This document shows positions 49,820 to 58,395 of a stretch of 64,000 bases of DNA, piece after piece. The notes beneath the pieces are model-generated. The model was not told the origin of the DNA. It saw nothing but the letters and a program-made list of their open reading frames with translations, and made no database searches. Position 1 is the first letter of the stretch; each line of letters opens with the position of its first letter. Both the position numbers and the translations under genes were made by a program. Source of the stretch: Streptomyces ortus (GTDB lineage: Bacteria; Actinomycetota; Actinomycetes; Streptomycetales; Streptomycetaceae); the NCBI RefSeq assembly GCF_026341275.1, contig NZ_JAIFZO010000002.1:2147264-2211263 (forward strand), in the 5' to 3' direction.

Positions 49820-50467
49820 CTACCTGGTCGGCTTCTTGCCCGTCACGCCCAGGTACACCAACAGCGCCAGGTTCGGCCTCAGTTCAGCCTGCTTGACGCC
49901 CCACGTCTGGAAGCCCTTCTGGTGCGAGGCCACCGCCGCGAGCATCGCCACGAGGGAGCCCGCCATGGCCGCGGGGCTGACGTCCTTGTCGACCTTGCCC
50001 TTCGCCTGGAGCTCCTTGACCGTCTCCGTGAGGGAGTTGTTCACGGAGTTGAGGATCTTCATGCGGAGTTTGTAGAAGCGTTTGTCGCCTTCGGCGGCGC
50101 CCAGGTCGACGACCCGGAGGATGGCGTCGTTTTTGCGCCAGAACTCAAGGAAACCGTCCACGAGTTCCTGCGCGGTCTGCCAGCCCGCCTTGCCGACCCA
50201 TGAGCGTCCTTCGAGGACCTCGGTCAACCCGGCGCCCTCGGCCGCCATTTGCTCGGCGATCTCCAGGACGGCGCCTTCGACGTCCGGGAAGTACTGGTAG
50301 AAGGTCGCCGGTGAAGTGCCCGCCTTCCGGGCGACGTCGATGACTTTGACGTCGCGGTAGGGCGAGGAGCTGAGCATCTCGCTGAGGCAGTCGAGCAGCT
50401 TCTGCCGCGTCGCCTGCCCGCGCCGACCGGCCACACGGCCGTCGACGGTACGCACTTGTCCTGTCAT
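49820..50467 (-). CDS. TetR-family regulator, candidate controller of the CTGACGG regulon
   Basis: A 215-residue TetR protein. The DNA-binding domain (about 15-65) has RQKLLDCLSEMLSSSPYRDVKVIDVARKAGTSPATFYQYFPDVEGAVLEIAEQ. The C-terminal domain (75-205) is large and hydrophobic, for example AAMAGSLVAMLAAVASH. It is inside the catabolic cluster, near the thiolase/dehydrogenase block, and the only TetR gene there; the other TetR (37248) has its own distinct dyad. Its own promoter contains only a half-site (CCGTCAG at about 50470-50476). ATG 50467 has no strong ribosome site. Ligand probably an acyl-CoA. Confidence 0.9.
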   Translation of the reverse strand: MTGQVRTVDGRVAGRRGQATRQKLLDCLSEMLSSSPYRDVKVIDVARKAGTSPATFYQYFPDVEGAVLEIAEQMAAEGAGLTEVLEGRSWVGKAGWQTAQELVDGFLEFWRKNDAILRVVDLGAAEGDKRFYKLRMKILNSVNNSLTETVKELQAKGKVDKDVSPAAMAGSLVAMLAAVASHQKGFQTWGVKQAELRPNLALLVYLGVTGKKPTR

Positions 50468-50591
50468 GCCGTCAGCTTACCGAGGGGTGATCGGAGCGCG
50501 ATTCGGCCGACTGCAAATGGGGTGCACGGGCCCGCGGGGCGCTGGAACCGCCCGCTCTGCGGGATCGGTGGAACGCCGTTAGCTTGGCCGC

Positions 50592-51389
50592 ATGGCTGGA
50601 TCTGACTCTGCCGCGTTCCCCGAGGGCGTCCCCTGCTGGATCGACGCCCAGCTGCCGGACGTCGAGGCGGGCAAGCGTTTCTACGGCGGACTCTTCGGCT
50701 GGACCTTCGACCCCGCCGACCCCGCCCGCCCCGCCGACTCCGCGAGCCCCTCGGAGGCCGGGCAGGGGGCCGACGGCCCGTACGAGGGCGCCGCGTGGGC
50801 GCGGCTCGGCGGGGAGGCGGTCGCCGCCCTCGTGCCCAAGCGGGACGGGCGGATGCCCACCGTCTGGACGGTCTACTTCGCCACTCCGGACGCCCAGGAC
50901 ATGGCAGACCGGATCCGCAAGGGGGGCGGCCAGATCGTCACGACCCCCGAGCCGGTGGGCTCGTACGGGGTCGTGGCCCTCGCCGCCGACCCGGAGGGCG
51001 CGGTCTTCGGGCTCTGGGAGGCCGGTACGCACCCCGGCTTCGGGAGCGGGCGCGGGACGGGCACGTTCAGCTGGGTCGAGCTGTACGCACGGGACACCGC
51101 CACCGCCGACGCCTTCTACCCCGGCCTCTTCCGCGACGCCCTCTTCGGGCCGGGCGTCACCCGTGAATTCGGGCGGGCCCACATCTCCGACGTCTATCCC
51201 GCCGAGATGCCGCCCCACTTCCTCGTGCATTTCGGGGTCCAGGACTGCGAGGAAGAGCTCGGCGCGGTGACGAGGCTCGGCGGCCGGGTGCAGGCTCCGC
51301 CGTTCGACACCTCGTACGGGAGGGTGGCCGTCGTCAGTGACAATCAGGGGGCGTCCTTCGCGCTGCTGCAGCGCCGGGACGGGGTATGA
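50592..51389 (+). CDS. VOC-family (glyoxalase/bleomycin-resistance fold) protein
   Basis: A 265-residue protein of two VOC modules. The first (about 10-140) has PCWIDAQLPDVEAGKRFYGGLFGW and YGVVALAADPEGAVFGLWE; the second (about 150-262) has FSWVELYARDTATADAFYPGLF and VAVVSDNQGASFALLQ. The two-domain arrangement matches actinobacterial resistance or ring-cleavage-like proteins of unknown substrate; metal ligands were not assigned. ATG 50592 is used. It is divergent from the TetR gene (about 125 bases), so it could be under its control, although no full operator is seen there. Confidence 0.85.
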   Translation: MAGSDSAAFPEGVPCWIDAQLPDVEAGKRFYGGLFGWTFDPADPARPADSASPSEAGQGADGPYEGAAWARLGGEAVAALVPKRDGRMPTVWTVYFATPDAQDMADRIRKGGGQIVTTPEPVGSYGVVALAADPEGAVFGLWEAGTHPGFGSGRGTGTFSWVELYARDTATADAFYPGLFRDALFGPGVTREFGRAHISDVYPAEMPPHFLVHFGVQDCEEELGAVTRLGGRVQAPPFDTSYGRVAVVSDNQGASFALLQRRDGV

Positions 51390-51751
51390 GGCGGGGGTGA
51401 GGCGTCCGCGAGGCGTCCACGGCGGGGGACGAGTCGTGCTCCAGCGCGGAAATTCAGGATTCTGCGCCGTTGAAATGGGCGATGCTCCGCGGTCGAAACC
51501 CGTGCCGGAAGCTCTGAAAGGCACCGAAAAGCCCCGGGTGACGTGGAAAATCAAGGTGGTCCCGGGCTGTTTGCCCCGCAATGGCGGGAGACATCCCGAA
51601 TGGGTCCCGGGTTCGCAACCGGAGCGCAGGACAGGAAGAATCGGGGTGCGTGCCGCCGGAGCGGTTCGGTGGTGAGACGCTGCGCAGTGGCTGAAGCTGC
51701 GGCTGGAGCGGTGGCTGGAAGCGCGGCCGCGTACGGGGAGGTGGCAGGCAA
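51390..51751. other. Region upstream of afsK, no gene
   Basis: About 360 bases with no supported gene. It holds the afsK promoter, not identified by eye, and a GGGGAGG about eleven bases before the afsK GTG. Confidence 0.45.
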
Positions 51752-54139
51752 GTGGTGGATCAGCTGACACAGCACGATCCGCGGCGGATCGGTCCGTTCG
51801 AGGTGCTGGGACGGCTGGGCGCCGGCGGCATGGGGCTGGTCTATCTCGCGCGCTCGGCCTCGGGCAGGCGCGTGGCGATCAAGACCGTCAGGACCGAGCT
51901 CGCCGAGGACCAGCTGTTCCGCGTCCGCTTCTCGCGTGAGGTCGAGGCGGCCCGTGCCGTCTCCGGCTTCTACACGGCGGCCGTCGTCGACGCCGACGCG
52001 CGCGCGGCCGTGCCCTGGCTGGCCACCGCGTACGTGCCCGCGCCCTCCCTCGAAGAGATAGTGACGGAGTGCGGGCCGATGCCGGCCCAGGCGGTCCGCT
52101 GGCTCGCCGCGGGGGTCGCCGAGGCGCTGCAGTCCATCCACGGCGCCGGTCTCGTCCACCGCGACCTGAAGCCGTCGAACGTGCTCGTCGTCGAGGACGG
52201 GCCGCGCGTCATCGACTTCGGCATCGCCTCCGGTGTCTCGAACACGCGTTTGACCATGACGAACGTCGCCGTCGGTACCCCCGCGTACATGTCACCCGAG
52301 CAGGCCAAGGACTCCCGCAGCGTGACCGGGGCGAGCGATGTCTTCTCGCTCGGCTCGATGCTCGTCTTCGCCGCGACCGGACACGCGCCCTTCCACGGCG
52401 CGAACCCCGTCGAGACCGTCTTCATGCTGCTCAGGGAAGGCCCGGACCTCGAAGGGCTCCCCGACGAACTGCGTCCGCTGATCGAGTCCTGCATGCAGAT
52501 GGACGCGACGGCCCGCCCCAACCCGGCCGACCTCCAGGCCCAGCTGGCACCCCATCTCTTCGGCTCCGGCTCCGACGACAGCGGTACCGCGTCCGCGTGG
52601 CTGCCCGAGCGGGCCGTGAGCCTGATAGAGACGCGGCGCGGAGGCCGGCCGGCCCCGAAGCCCCCGTCGGGCCGCAGTGGCGGGCGCGGAGTGGCCGTGG
52701 TGCCGCCACCGCCGCGCCACGACCCGCCGATTCCGCCCATGCCGTCGTCCGGGCCGCCGCCCCTGCCGTCCGTACCGGTCGGCGCGGGGGTCGGCCGGGG
52801 CGGTGGCGCGCCCGACGCCGGGCCCGTACGGCTCGCCGGTGCCCAGGTGCCGATCGGGCCCGGCCCGCGCGTCGCCGACGCCCGCGCGGCGGCAGTGAAG
52901 GCGCCTCCTCCGGAGGCCGGACTCGCGGCGGCCTGGTCCCGGTCGCGGCCGGGTGTGAACGGCGCCGAGCCCGTGGCGGCCGTCCCCTCGCCCGCCGGGC
53001 CGGACGGCGGCTCCTCCTGGCGGCCGTGGCGCTTCCGGATGTCGAACGACGTGTGGGGTACGCCCTCCGTCGCCGGGGACCTGGTCTACGTCACCTCCTT
53101 CGAGGTGCACGCGCTGGACGTGGCCACCGGCCGGCGCCGCTTCAAGACGCGGGACGTCGCCTGGTCGATGGCGGTCGCCGACGGCCGCGTGCACGCCTCC
53201 GACGGGCCCACGCTGTTCGCGCTCGACGCCCGCGAGGGCGGCGATCTGTGGCGGCTGCCGACCGACGCGTGGGTGTACTCCCTCAAGGCCGACCGCGGCA
53301 CGGTCGTCACCGGCACCCGCGGAGGCGGCGTGCAGGCCTGGGAGGCCGCCAACGGGCAGAAGCTCTGGGAGATCACCGGCGCGCAGACCGACTTCGAGTC
53401 GCCGGAGGCGGGTCCGGCCGTCCACGACGGCACGGTGTACGTCTGGAAGGACGCCCGGCTGCGTGCCCTGGAGGCCCGTACGGGGGAGGAGCGCTGGTCG
53501 TACCCGATCGGCGACGCGGCCTCCTGCGGGGGTGTGCCCGTCCGCATCACGCACGCCGACGACGGATATGTGTACGTGTCGGCCGGGACGCGCGTCCTCG
53601 CCATCGACATCGCCGGCGGGCATGTGCGCTGGCACTTCGAGGCGCCGGCGGTGTTCCTGAGCGCGCCCACGTTCGCGCCGGGTCCCGCCGTCGCGGGCGG
53701 CGGGGTGTACCTCGCCGACTACCTCGGCACGGTGTACGCGCTCGACGCCACCGACGGCCGGGACCGCTGGCGCATCGCGACGGAGGCCCGTTCGTCCATC
53801 GACCCCGTGCTGGTCTCGGCAGGACACGTCCACGTAGGCAGCGGCAAGGGGCTCTACACCCTGGACGCGGTCACCGGCACACCCAAGTGGCGCTTCCAGG
53901 CGGGCGGCGACCTGGTGGGGGCCCCGGCCGTCGCGGACGGCCGCATCCACTTCGGCTCGACGGACCACCTCCTGTACACCCTGAAGGCGGACGACGGCCG
54001 TCTGCGCTGGAAGCTCGCGACCGGCGGGGAGATCACGGGATCACCGGTCGTCAAGGACGGGGTGGTGTACGCGTGCAGCAAGGACCGGTGCGTGTACGCC
54101 CTGGACGCGGAGAAGGGCACGGGGACGGCGCGCTCCTGA
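51752..54139 (+). CDS. afsK: Serine/threonine protein kinase AfsK
   Basis: A 795-residue kinase. The N-terminal kinase domain (about 14-275) has the P-loop [20 protein letters not shown], catalytic [10 protein letters not shown] and DFGIASG, with an activation loop rich in Thr ([20 protein letters not shown]). A Pro-rich linker (285-430) leads to an eight- or nine-bladed PQQ/WD40-like propeller (430-795) with repeated LDAxxGxxxW motifs. It agrees with S. coelicolor AfsK (about 799 residues), which phosphorylates AfsR to control actinorhodin production and also affects tip growth. GTG 51752 is followed directly by a second GTG. The afsS/afsR genes expected nearby are not in the downstream 9.8 kb. 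Confidence 0.95.
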   Translation: MVDQLTQHDPRRIGPFEVLGRLGAGGMGLVYLARSASGRRVAIKTVRTELAEDQLFRVRFSREVEAARAVSGFYTAAVVDADARAAVPWLATAYVPAPSLEEIVTECGPMPAQAVRWLAAGVAEALQSIHGAGLVHRDLKPSNVLVVEDGPRVIDFGIASGVSNTRLTMTNVAVGTPAYMSPEQAKDSRSVTGASDVFSLGSMLVFAATGHAPFHGANPVETVFMLLREGPDLEGLPDELRPLIESCMQMDATARPNPADLQAQLAPHLFGSGSDDSGTASAWLPERAVSLIETRRGGRPAPKPPSGRSGGRGVAVVPPPPRHDPPIPPMPSSGPPPLPSVPVGAGVGRGGGAPDAGPVRLAGAQVPIGPGPRVADARAAAVKAPPPEAGLAAAWSRSRPGVNGAEPVAAVPSPAGPDGGSSWRPWRFRMSNDVWGTPSVAGDLVYVTSFEVHALDVATGRRRFKTRDVAWSMAVADGRVHASDGPTLFALDAREGGDLWRLPTDAWVYSLKADRGTVVTGTRGGGVQAWEAANGQKLWEITGAQTDFESPEAGPAVHDGTVYVWKDARLRALEARTGEERWSYPIGDAASCGGVPVRITHADDGYVYVSAGTRVLAIDIAGGHVRWHFEAPAVFLSAPTFAPGPAVAGGGVYLADYLGTVYALDATDGRDRWRIATEARSSIDPVLVSAGHVHVGSGKGLYTLDAVTGTPKWRFQAGGDLVGAPAVADGRIHFGSTDHLLYTLKADDGRLRWKLATGGEITGSPVVKDGVVYACSKDRCVYALDAEKGTGTARS

Positions 54140-54317
54140 ACGGGCCGTGCCCGGCGTCCGGGGCACGGAGCCGGTTTCACGGGGGCGGGTCGGGAACGCC
54201 GCGCTCCCGCATCGGAGCCGTACGCGCCCGCAACATCGCGGCGATCGCTTCCTGACCCTGGGCCGCGGCCGGCGGCATCTCGTGGTCGGTGATCCCAGCC
54301 GATCCGGCCGGCCCGGC

Positions 54318-54530
54318 TCAGCCGGTCTGTTCCACGGCGTGGCCGACGAACATCACCCAGGCGTCCCGGGCGACAGCCAGCGCGGGACGGGCGGTGTCCT
54401 TGGAGTCCCGTACACGCACGCCGTGGGAGCAGACGGCCACTTCCAGGCACTCGCCGCCGGCTCCTCCGCTGTGGCTGCTCTTGGACCAGTCCAGCCGGTT
54501 CGAGCAGTCGGCGGTCTCTGCGATGCTCAT
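54318..54530 (-). CDS. DUF397 protein, partner of the XRE regulator
   Basis: A 70-residue DUF397 protein. The family pattern is clear: LDWSKSSHSGGAGGECLEVAV (residues about 13-33), VRVRDSKD, and a terminal AWVMFV helix. In Streptomyces DUF397 genes follow an XRE/DUF5753 regulator; some pairs (such as WhiJ with a DUF397) control development. ATG 54530 overlaps the XRE stop (ATGA), so the pair is translated together. Confidence 0.93.
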   Translation of the reverse strand: MSIAETADCSNRLDWSKSSHSGGAGGECLEVAVCSHGVRVRDSKDTARPALAVARDAWVMFVGHAVEQTG

Positions 54531-55414
54531 AGGTCTCCCAGCGACTTCTCGATGAATGCCAAGGACTCACGCGGAGTCAGAGCTTGTGCTCGGATGATTC
54601 CATACCGGGACACGATGCCGCGAACCTCTGTTCGCTCGTTCACGATCGTGCTCCGCCCCTGGGCTTCCAGGTAGGCGACCTGATCTTCATTGTCTCTGTG
54701 CAGCACGACAAACGGTCCGTCGACGCCGGCATTGTCCTCTCTGTTCAGAGGCATGATCTGAATCTCCACGTTTCGGTAGGCGCCGATCAGCAGGAGCTGC
54801 TGCAACTGCCTCCGCATGACGGCAGCCCCTCCCAACGGTCGCCGTAGAACCGACTCGTCGACGACGAAGCTCAACAACGGAGTCGGCCTCCGCTCGAAGA
54901 TCTGCTGTCGGGCCAGCCGTGCCGCAACGCGTTGCTGGACCGTTGCTTCATCCAGCAGAGGACGCCACATCTCGAACACGGCCTGCATGTACTCCTCGGT
55001 CTGCAAGAGCCCGGGGACCGCATGGGTCCCATACACCCACAGCTCGACCGCTTCCGCCTCCAGTTTCGCCGCGTCCCTGAAAAACGCCGGATACTGCGCC
55101 CGTGCCACCTCCTCCTTCATCTCGCGGAGGATCCTGTCCGCGTCAAGTACCTCGTCCGCCAAGTCGATGAACCGGGGCGGTGGCACCCGGCGCCCCTGTT
55201 CGTACGCCGCGATCGTCGACGGTGAGTACCCGGTCCGTGCCCCGAGGTCGGTGCGTTCGATCCCGGCCCGCAGCCGGAACCGTTTGAGCTGGCGGCCGAA
55301 CACCCGCAGGATGCCCGAGCCCGGTTCGGACGCGCTCGCGTCCGGTGGCTCGGTCCCCGGACCCTCGCCGTCTCGTCCCCCGACCATGTCTCGCATGCGC
55401 GCTCTCACTTCCAT
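54527..55414 (-). CDS. XRE-family regulator with DUF5753 domain
   Basis: A 295-residue regulator of the WhiJ-like class. The helix-turn-helix (about 38-90) reads RLRAGIERTDLGARTGYSPSTIAAYEQGRRVPPPRF. The DUF5753 region (about 120-290) has ELWVYGTHAVPGLLQTEEYMQAVFE, RRPTPLLSFVVDESVLRRPLGG and the C-terminal TPRESLAFIEKSL. About 35 acidic or low-complexity residues precede the HTH. ATG 55414 is used; ATG 55396 has a better purine-rich leader. It acts with the DUF397 protein, perhaps at its own promoter and at developmental genes. It lies between afsK and the last catabolic block. Confidence 0.92.
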   Translation of the reverse strand: MEVRARMRDMVGGRDGEGPGTEPPDASASEPGSGILRVFGRQLKRFRLRAGIERTDLGARTGYSPSTIAAYEQGRRVPPPRFIDLADEVLDADRILREMKEEVARAQYPAFFRDAAKLEAEAVELWVYGTHAVPGLLQTEEYMQAVFEMWRPLLDEATVQQRVAARLARQQIFERRPTPLLSFVVDESVLRRPLGGAAVMRRQLQQLLLIGAYRNVEIQIMPLNREDNAGVDGPFVVLHRDNEDQVAYLEAQGRSTIVNERTEVRGIVSRYGIIRAQALTPRESLAFIEKSLGDL

Positions 55415-55839
55415 CCGGGATCACCACCACGTATCGTTCTGCGGACCTCACGCTAGAAACGAGCAGGTCACCACACTTGCGAACGACGGAAGTTCACCGG
55501 AACCAGTGGTGTGACGACCGCCGTGCGACGGGCTCAGGCGGCTGGTCGGAGCTGATCGGTCCGCCAGCCCGCGCACCGGGCCTTGGGTTCGTAAGTGGCG
55601 AGTGGCCGTCGCGAAATACTTCGAACCGGTTCATGAGGCGGGTCAGGGAGCGACCGCGCGGACGAGAAGCGTCAGCGGAGCTTGTGCGGAACGGTTCTGT
55701 GGCTGCCCCGGAGAGGGCCGGTTTTTCCGTATCCGCTCGCTGCGTACGACGGCGGAGGCATCAGTGCTCTGCGGGATCGTGGCCCGCGCCCATAGGCCGT
55801 GACCACGACCGCCTCGTCGGACGGGCCTTGCCGGTCGGC
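55415..55839. other. Intergenic region between the XRE gene and the crotonase end
   Basis: 425 bases without a supported gene. The part next to 55414 is the XRE promoter region; the rest lies after the stop of the leftward catabolic operon. No clear terminator or repeat was picked out. Confidence 0.4.
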
Positions 55840-56613
55840 TCAGCGTGTCCGGAACCCCCTGTCCCGGGCGCCGAACAGCTTCGCCTGGTCCGTGGGGGGC
55901 AGGTTGCCCAGGGCGATCAGGTGGGGAGCCTGGGACAGGGCTGCCGTGCGGGTCGCCTCCTGGGCCGACCAGAGTGCTCGGACCGTGCCCTGCACCGCCG
56001 CGGGCGGGTAGGACGCGATCACGGACGCGCAGCGCACCGCCGCCGCCGCCGACTCCCCCCGCGCCGTCACCTCCGACACCAGCCCCACCTCGTACGCCCG
56101 CCGTGCGGAGACCCGTTCCGCCGTGCCCATCAGGGCCATCCGGGCCACCTCCCCGAACGGCGTCCGCTGCGCCAGGTACACCGACTCGTACGCGCTGACC
56201 ATGCCGTACGTCGTGTGCGGGTCGAAGAACGTGGCCGTCTCGTCCGCGATGACGAAGTCCGACTCCCCGAGCAGGTAGAACGCCCCGCCGCACGCCATCC
56301 CGTTGACCGCGGCGATCACCGGCTTCCACAGAGCGGACGCCTTCGGGCCGATCGAGGCGAGTGGGTCGTCCAGCATGTAGGGCGACGCCGGCTGCGGGAC
56401 CTCCGCGTCGCGGTCGAGGCCCGTCGAGAAGGCCCGGTCGCCCGCCCCGGTCAGCACGACCGCCCGTACGGAGTCGTCGAATCTGAACTCCGACCATGTC
56501 GACCGCAATTGAGCCACCATGTCCAGGTCGATGGCGTTCAGGCGCTCAGGGCGGTCCAGTGTCACCACCGCGACGCCCGTCTCCTTGTCGGTGGTGGTCC
56601 GCAGGGCGGTCAT
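55840..56613 (-). CDS. Enoyl-CoA hydratase/isomerase (crotonase) family protein
   Basis: A 257-residue crotonase. It has VAVVTLDRPERLNAIDLDMVAQLRSTW, the oxyanion-site AFSTGLDRDAE, KPVIAAVNGMACGGAFYLLGESDFVIADETATF and PFGEVARMALMGTAERVSARRAYEVGLVSEV. The Glu positions of classic hydratases are not both obvious, so an isomerase, hydrolase or lyase activity is equally possible. ATG 56613 overlaps the stop of the DUF35 gene, making it the third gene of the thiolase-DUF35-crotonase operon. Confidence 0.92.
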   Translation of the reverse strand: MTALRTTTDKETGVAVVTLDRPERLNAIDLDMVAQLRSTWSEFRFDDSVRAVVLTGAGDRAFSTGLDRDAEVPQPASPYMLDDPLASIGPKASALWKPVIAAVNGMACGGAFYLLGESDFVIADETATFFDPHTTYGMVSAYESVYLAQRTPFGEVARMALMGTAERVSARRAYEVGLVSEVTARGESAAAAVRCASVIASYPPAAVQGTVRALWSAQEATRTAALSQAPHLIALGNLPPTDQAKLFGARDRGFRTR

Positions 56614-57047
56614 GGCCGCTCCAGCACCCAGCGCGGCAGCCGGACGCCGTCCCCGCCGTCGGCGCCGAACACCACCTGCACCCGCGCCCCGATCCGGATC
56701 CGTTCCCCCGCGACCGAGTTGAGCGGCGCGTCCGGCCCGCTGACGAGATTCCCCACCAGCCGGATCCGCGGCGCCTCCGCCAGCTCGACGACGATCACGT
56801 TGTACGGGGCCAGCGCCGCGTACTCCGGCAGGAGCGGGGGGTGCGGAATCACGTACGACCAGACACGGCCTCTGCCGCTCATCCTGCGCCACTCGCTGTC
56901 GAAGGAGTGGCAGTGCGGGCAGCAGGGGCGGGGCGGGAAGCGCAGCTCCCCGCAGCCGGGGCCGGCGCAGGCCTGGACGCGCAGCTCGCCCCGGGCCGCG
57001 TACTCCCAGAAGGGGGCGCCGTCGTCGTCCACCACGGGTGTCAGCAT
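56610..57047 (-). CDS. DUF35 Zn-ribbon/OB-fold protein (second copy)
   Basis: A 145-residue DUF35 protein. The N-terminal FWEYAARGELRVQACAGPGCGELRFPPRPCCPHC (about 13-46) has the zinc-ribbon Cys spacing with a two-residue insertion, followed by the OB fold (GRVWSYVIPHPP, then YNVIVVELAEAPRIRLVGNLV). ATG 57047 has AGGAGG seven bases upstream. It lies 26 bases after the thiolase gene. The adjacent thiolase-DUF35 order is the configuration of Ltp/DUF35 retro-aldolase complexes of steroid degradation, so they are probably subunits. Confidence 0.92.
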   Translation of the reverse strand: MLTPVVDDDGAPFWEYAARGELRVQACAGPGCGELRFPPRPCCPHCHSFDSEWRRMSGRGRVWSYVIPHPPLLPEYAALAPYNVIVVELAEAPRIRLVGNLVSGPDAPLNSVAGERIRIGARVQVVFGADGGDGVRLPRWVLERP

Positions 57048-57073
57048 GTGGCCTCCTAGGTTGACTCGGGTCC

Positions 57074-58237
57074 TCAGTTCCTCAGGAGCAGCGCAGACGT
57101 CGGGACGCCCTCGCCCGCCGTGACCAGGCAGGTCGCCGCGTCCGGGACCTGCGCCGTACTCGTCCCCCTGAGCTGCTTCACGCCCTCGTTGATGAGGTTG
57201 AAACCATGGACGTACGCCTCCGAGAGCCCGCCCCCGCTCGTGTTCAGCGGCAGCCGGCCGCCGATCTCCAGGGCGCCCCCTTCCGTGAACGCGCCGCCCT
57301 CGCCCCGGCCGCAGAAGCCGTAGCCCTCCAGGGAGAGCGGGATGAGCGGGGTGAACGCGTCGTAGATCTGGGCGACGTCCACGTCCTCCGGGGTGAAGTC
57401 GGCCTGCTTCCAGAGGTGGCGGGCGGCCGTCCAGGCGGGGCCGGTCAGCGGATCGTCGTTCCAGTAGTTGACCATCCCGTGGTGCTGGGCGGGCAGGCCC
57501 TGGGCGGCGGAGTGCACGTACACGGGCCGTCGGCGGCAGTCGCGGGCCCGTTCGGCGGAGACGACCACGCAGGCCAGCGCCCCGTCCGTCTCCAGGCAGT
57601 TGTCGAAGAGGCAGAGCGGCTCGCTGATCCAGCGGGAGGTCATATACATGTCCCGGGTCAGCGGTCGCTCGTACATCATCGCGGCGGGGTTCTGGTTGGC
57701 CCGGTTGCGGCAGGCGAGGGCCACGTTGAAGAGGTGGTCGCGGGTCGCCCCGTACTCGTGCAGGTAGCGGCGGGTCAGCATGGCTATCTCGTCGGCGGGG
57801 CGCAGCAGGCCGAAGGGGCGGGTCCACTGGGCGGGGGTGGGGAGTTGGACGGCCGTGTTCTTCCACGGGCGCGGGCCGCTGCCGCGCTTGCGTGAGCGCC
57901 AGGCGACTCCGACCGTCGCCTGCCCGGTGGCCACCGCGGACGCCAGATGCGCGACCGTGGCGCACGAACCGCCGCCCCCGAAGCCGACCTTGCCGAAGAA
58001 GCTGAGGTCGCCGAATCCGACGGCCTTGGCGACCTCGACCTCGTCGGTCTCCTCCATGGTGTAGGAGGCGAGCGCGTCGACCTCGGCCGGCGGGATGCCC
58101 GCGTCGTCGAGGGCGGCGAGGATCGCACGGCAGGCCAACGCCTTCTCGCTGTCCGGCAGTTGCTTGGCGAAGGGTGTCTGCCCGATCCCGACGACCGCGG
58201 TCGCGTCCTTGAGCCCCGCTGCACCGGTGCCTGCCAT
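57074..58237 (-). CDS. Lipid-transfer-type thiolase (Ltp-like), second copy
   Basis: A 387-residue thiolase-fold protein with ATAVVGIGQTPFAKQLPDSE at the N terminus, GGGGSCATVAHLASAVATGQATVGVAWRSRKRG in the core, and the C-terminal VDVAQIYDAFTPLIPLSLEGYGFCGRGEGGAFTEGG with NTSGGGLSE. The Tyr of IYDAFT and the loss of the classical C-terminal Cys-His context fit an Ltp2-type aldolase. It is the first gene of an operon with DUF35 and crotonase. ATG 58237 has GGAGGTG upstream, and operator 10 lies 31 bases further out. Confidence 0.92.
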   Translation of the reverse strand: MAGTGAAGLKDATAVVGIGQTPFAKQLPDSEKALACRAILAALDDAGIPPAEVDALASYTMEETDEVEVAKAVGFGDLSFFGKVGFGGGGSCATVAHLASAVATGQATVGVAWRSRKRGSGPRPWKNTAVQLPTPAQWTRPFGLLRPADEIAMLTRRYLHEYGATRDHLFNVALACRNRANQNPAAMMYERPLTRDMYMTSRWISEPLCLFDNCLETDGALACVVVSAERARDCRRRPVYVHSAAQGLPAQHHGMVNYWNDDPLTGPAWTAARHLWKQADFTPEDVDVAQIYDAFTPLIPLSLEGYGFCGRGEGGAFTEGGALEIGGRLPLNTSGGGLSEAYVHGFNLINEGVKQLRGTSTAQVPDAATCLVTAGEGVPTSALLLRN

Positions 58238-58267
58238 GGGCACACCTCCACGACGGTCCACGAATGC

Positions 58268-58280
58268 TGACAGGGCGTCA
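58268..58280. promoter_or_regulatory. TetR-type operator 10 (thiolase-DUF35-crotonase operon)
   Basis: TGACAGGGCGTCA, in context CTGACAGGGCGTCAGG, 31 bases upstream of the leftward thiolase start. Left half-site has one mismatch. Confidence 0.65.
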
Positions 58281-58294
58281 GGCTACAGCTAATC

Positions 58295-58307
58295 TGACGG
58301 GTAGTCA
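58295..58307. promoter_or_regulatory. TetR-type operator 11 (acyl-CoA synthetase)
   Basis: TGACGGGTAGTCA, in context CTGACGGGTAGTCAGC, 89 bases upstream of the rightward FadD-like gene and 27 bases from operator 10. Confidence 0.62.
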
Positions 58308-58336
58308 GCTAGTGGTCGGCCGGTTGATCGGCAGGC

Positions 58337-58358
58337 CGGTCGATCGGCCGATCGACCG
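58337..58358. repeat. 22-base perfect palindrome in the leader of the FadD-like gene
   Basis: Eleven-base arms (CGGTCGATCGG and its complement) abut with no spacer. It lies between operator 11 and the start at 58396, inside a run of GATCGG/CCGATC words. Confidence 0.9.
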
Positions 58359-58395
58359 AGCGGCCGAGCGCTCGGGCGGCGAAGGGAGGCACGCT

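Noticed and set aside
50459..50476. Autoregulatory operator for the 49820 TetR gene
   Set aside because: Only the right half (CCGTCAG) matches the consensus; the left half does not, so no feature was called.
54318..55414. Toxin-antitoxin pair from XRE plus a small protein
   Set aside because: The small protein matches DUF397 and the regulator has DUF5753, a known Streptomyces regulatory pair and not a toxin.
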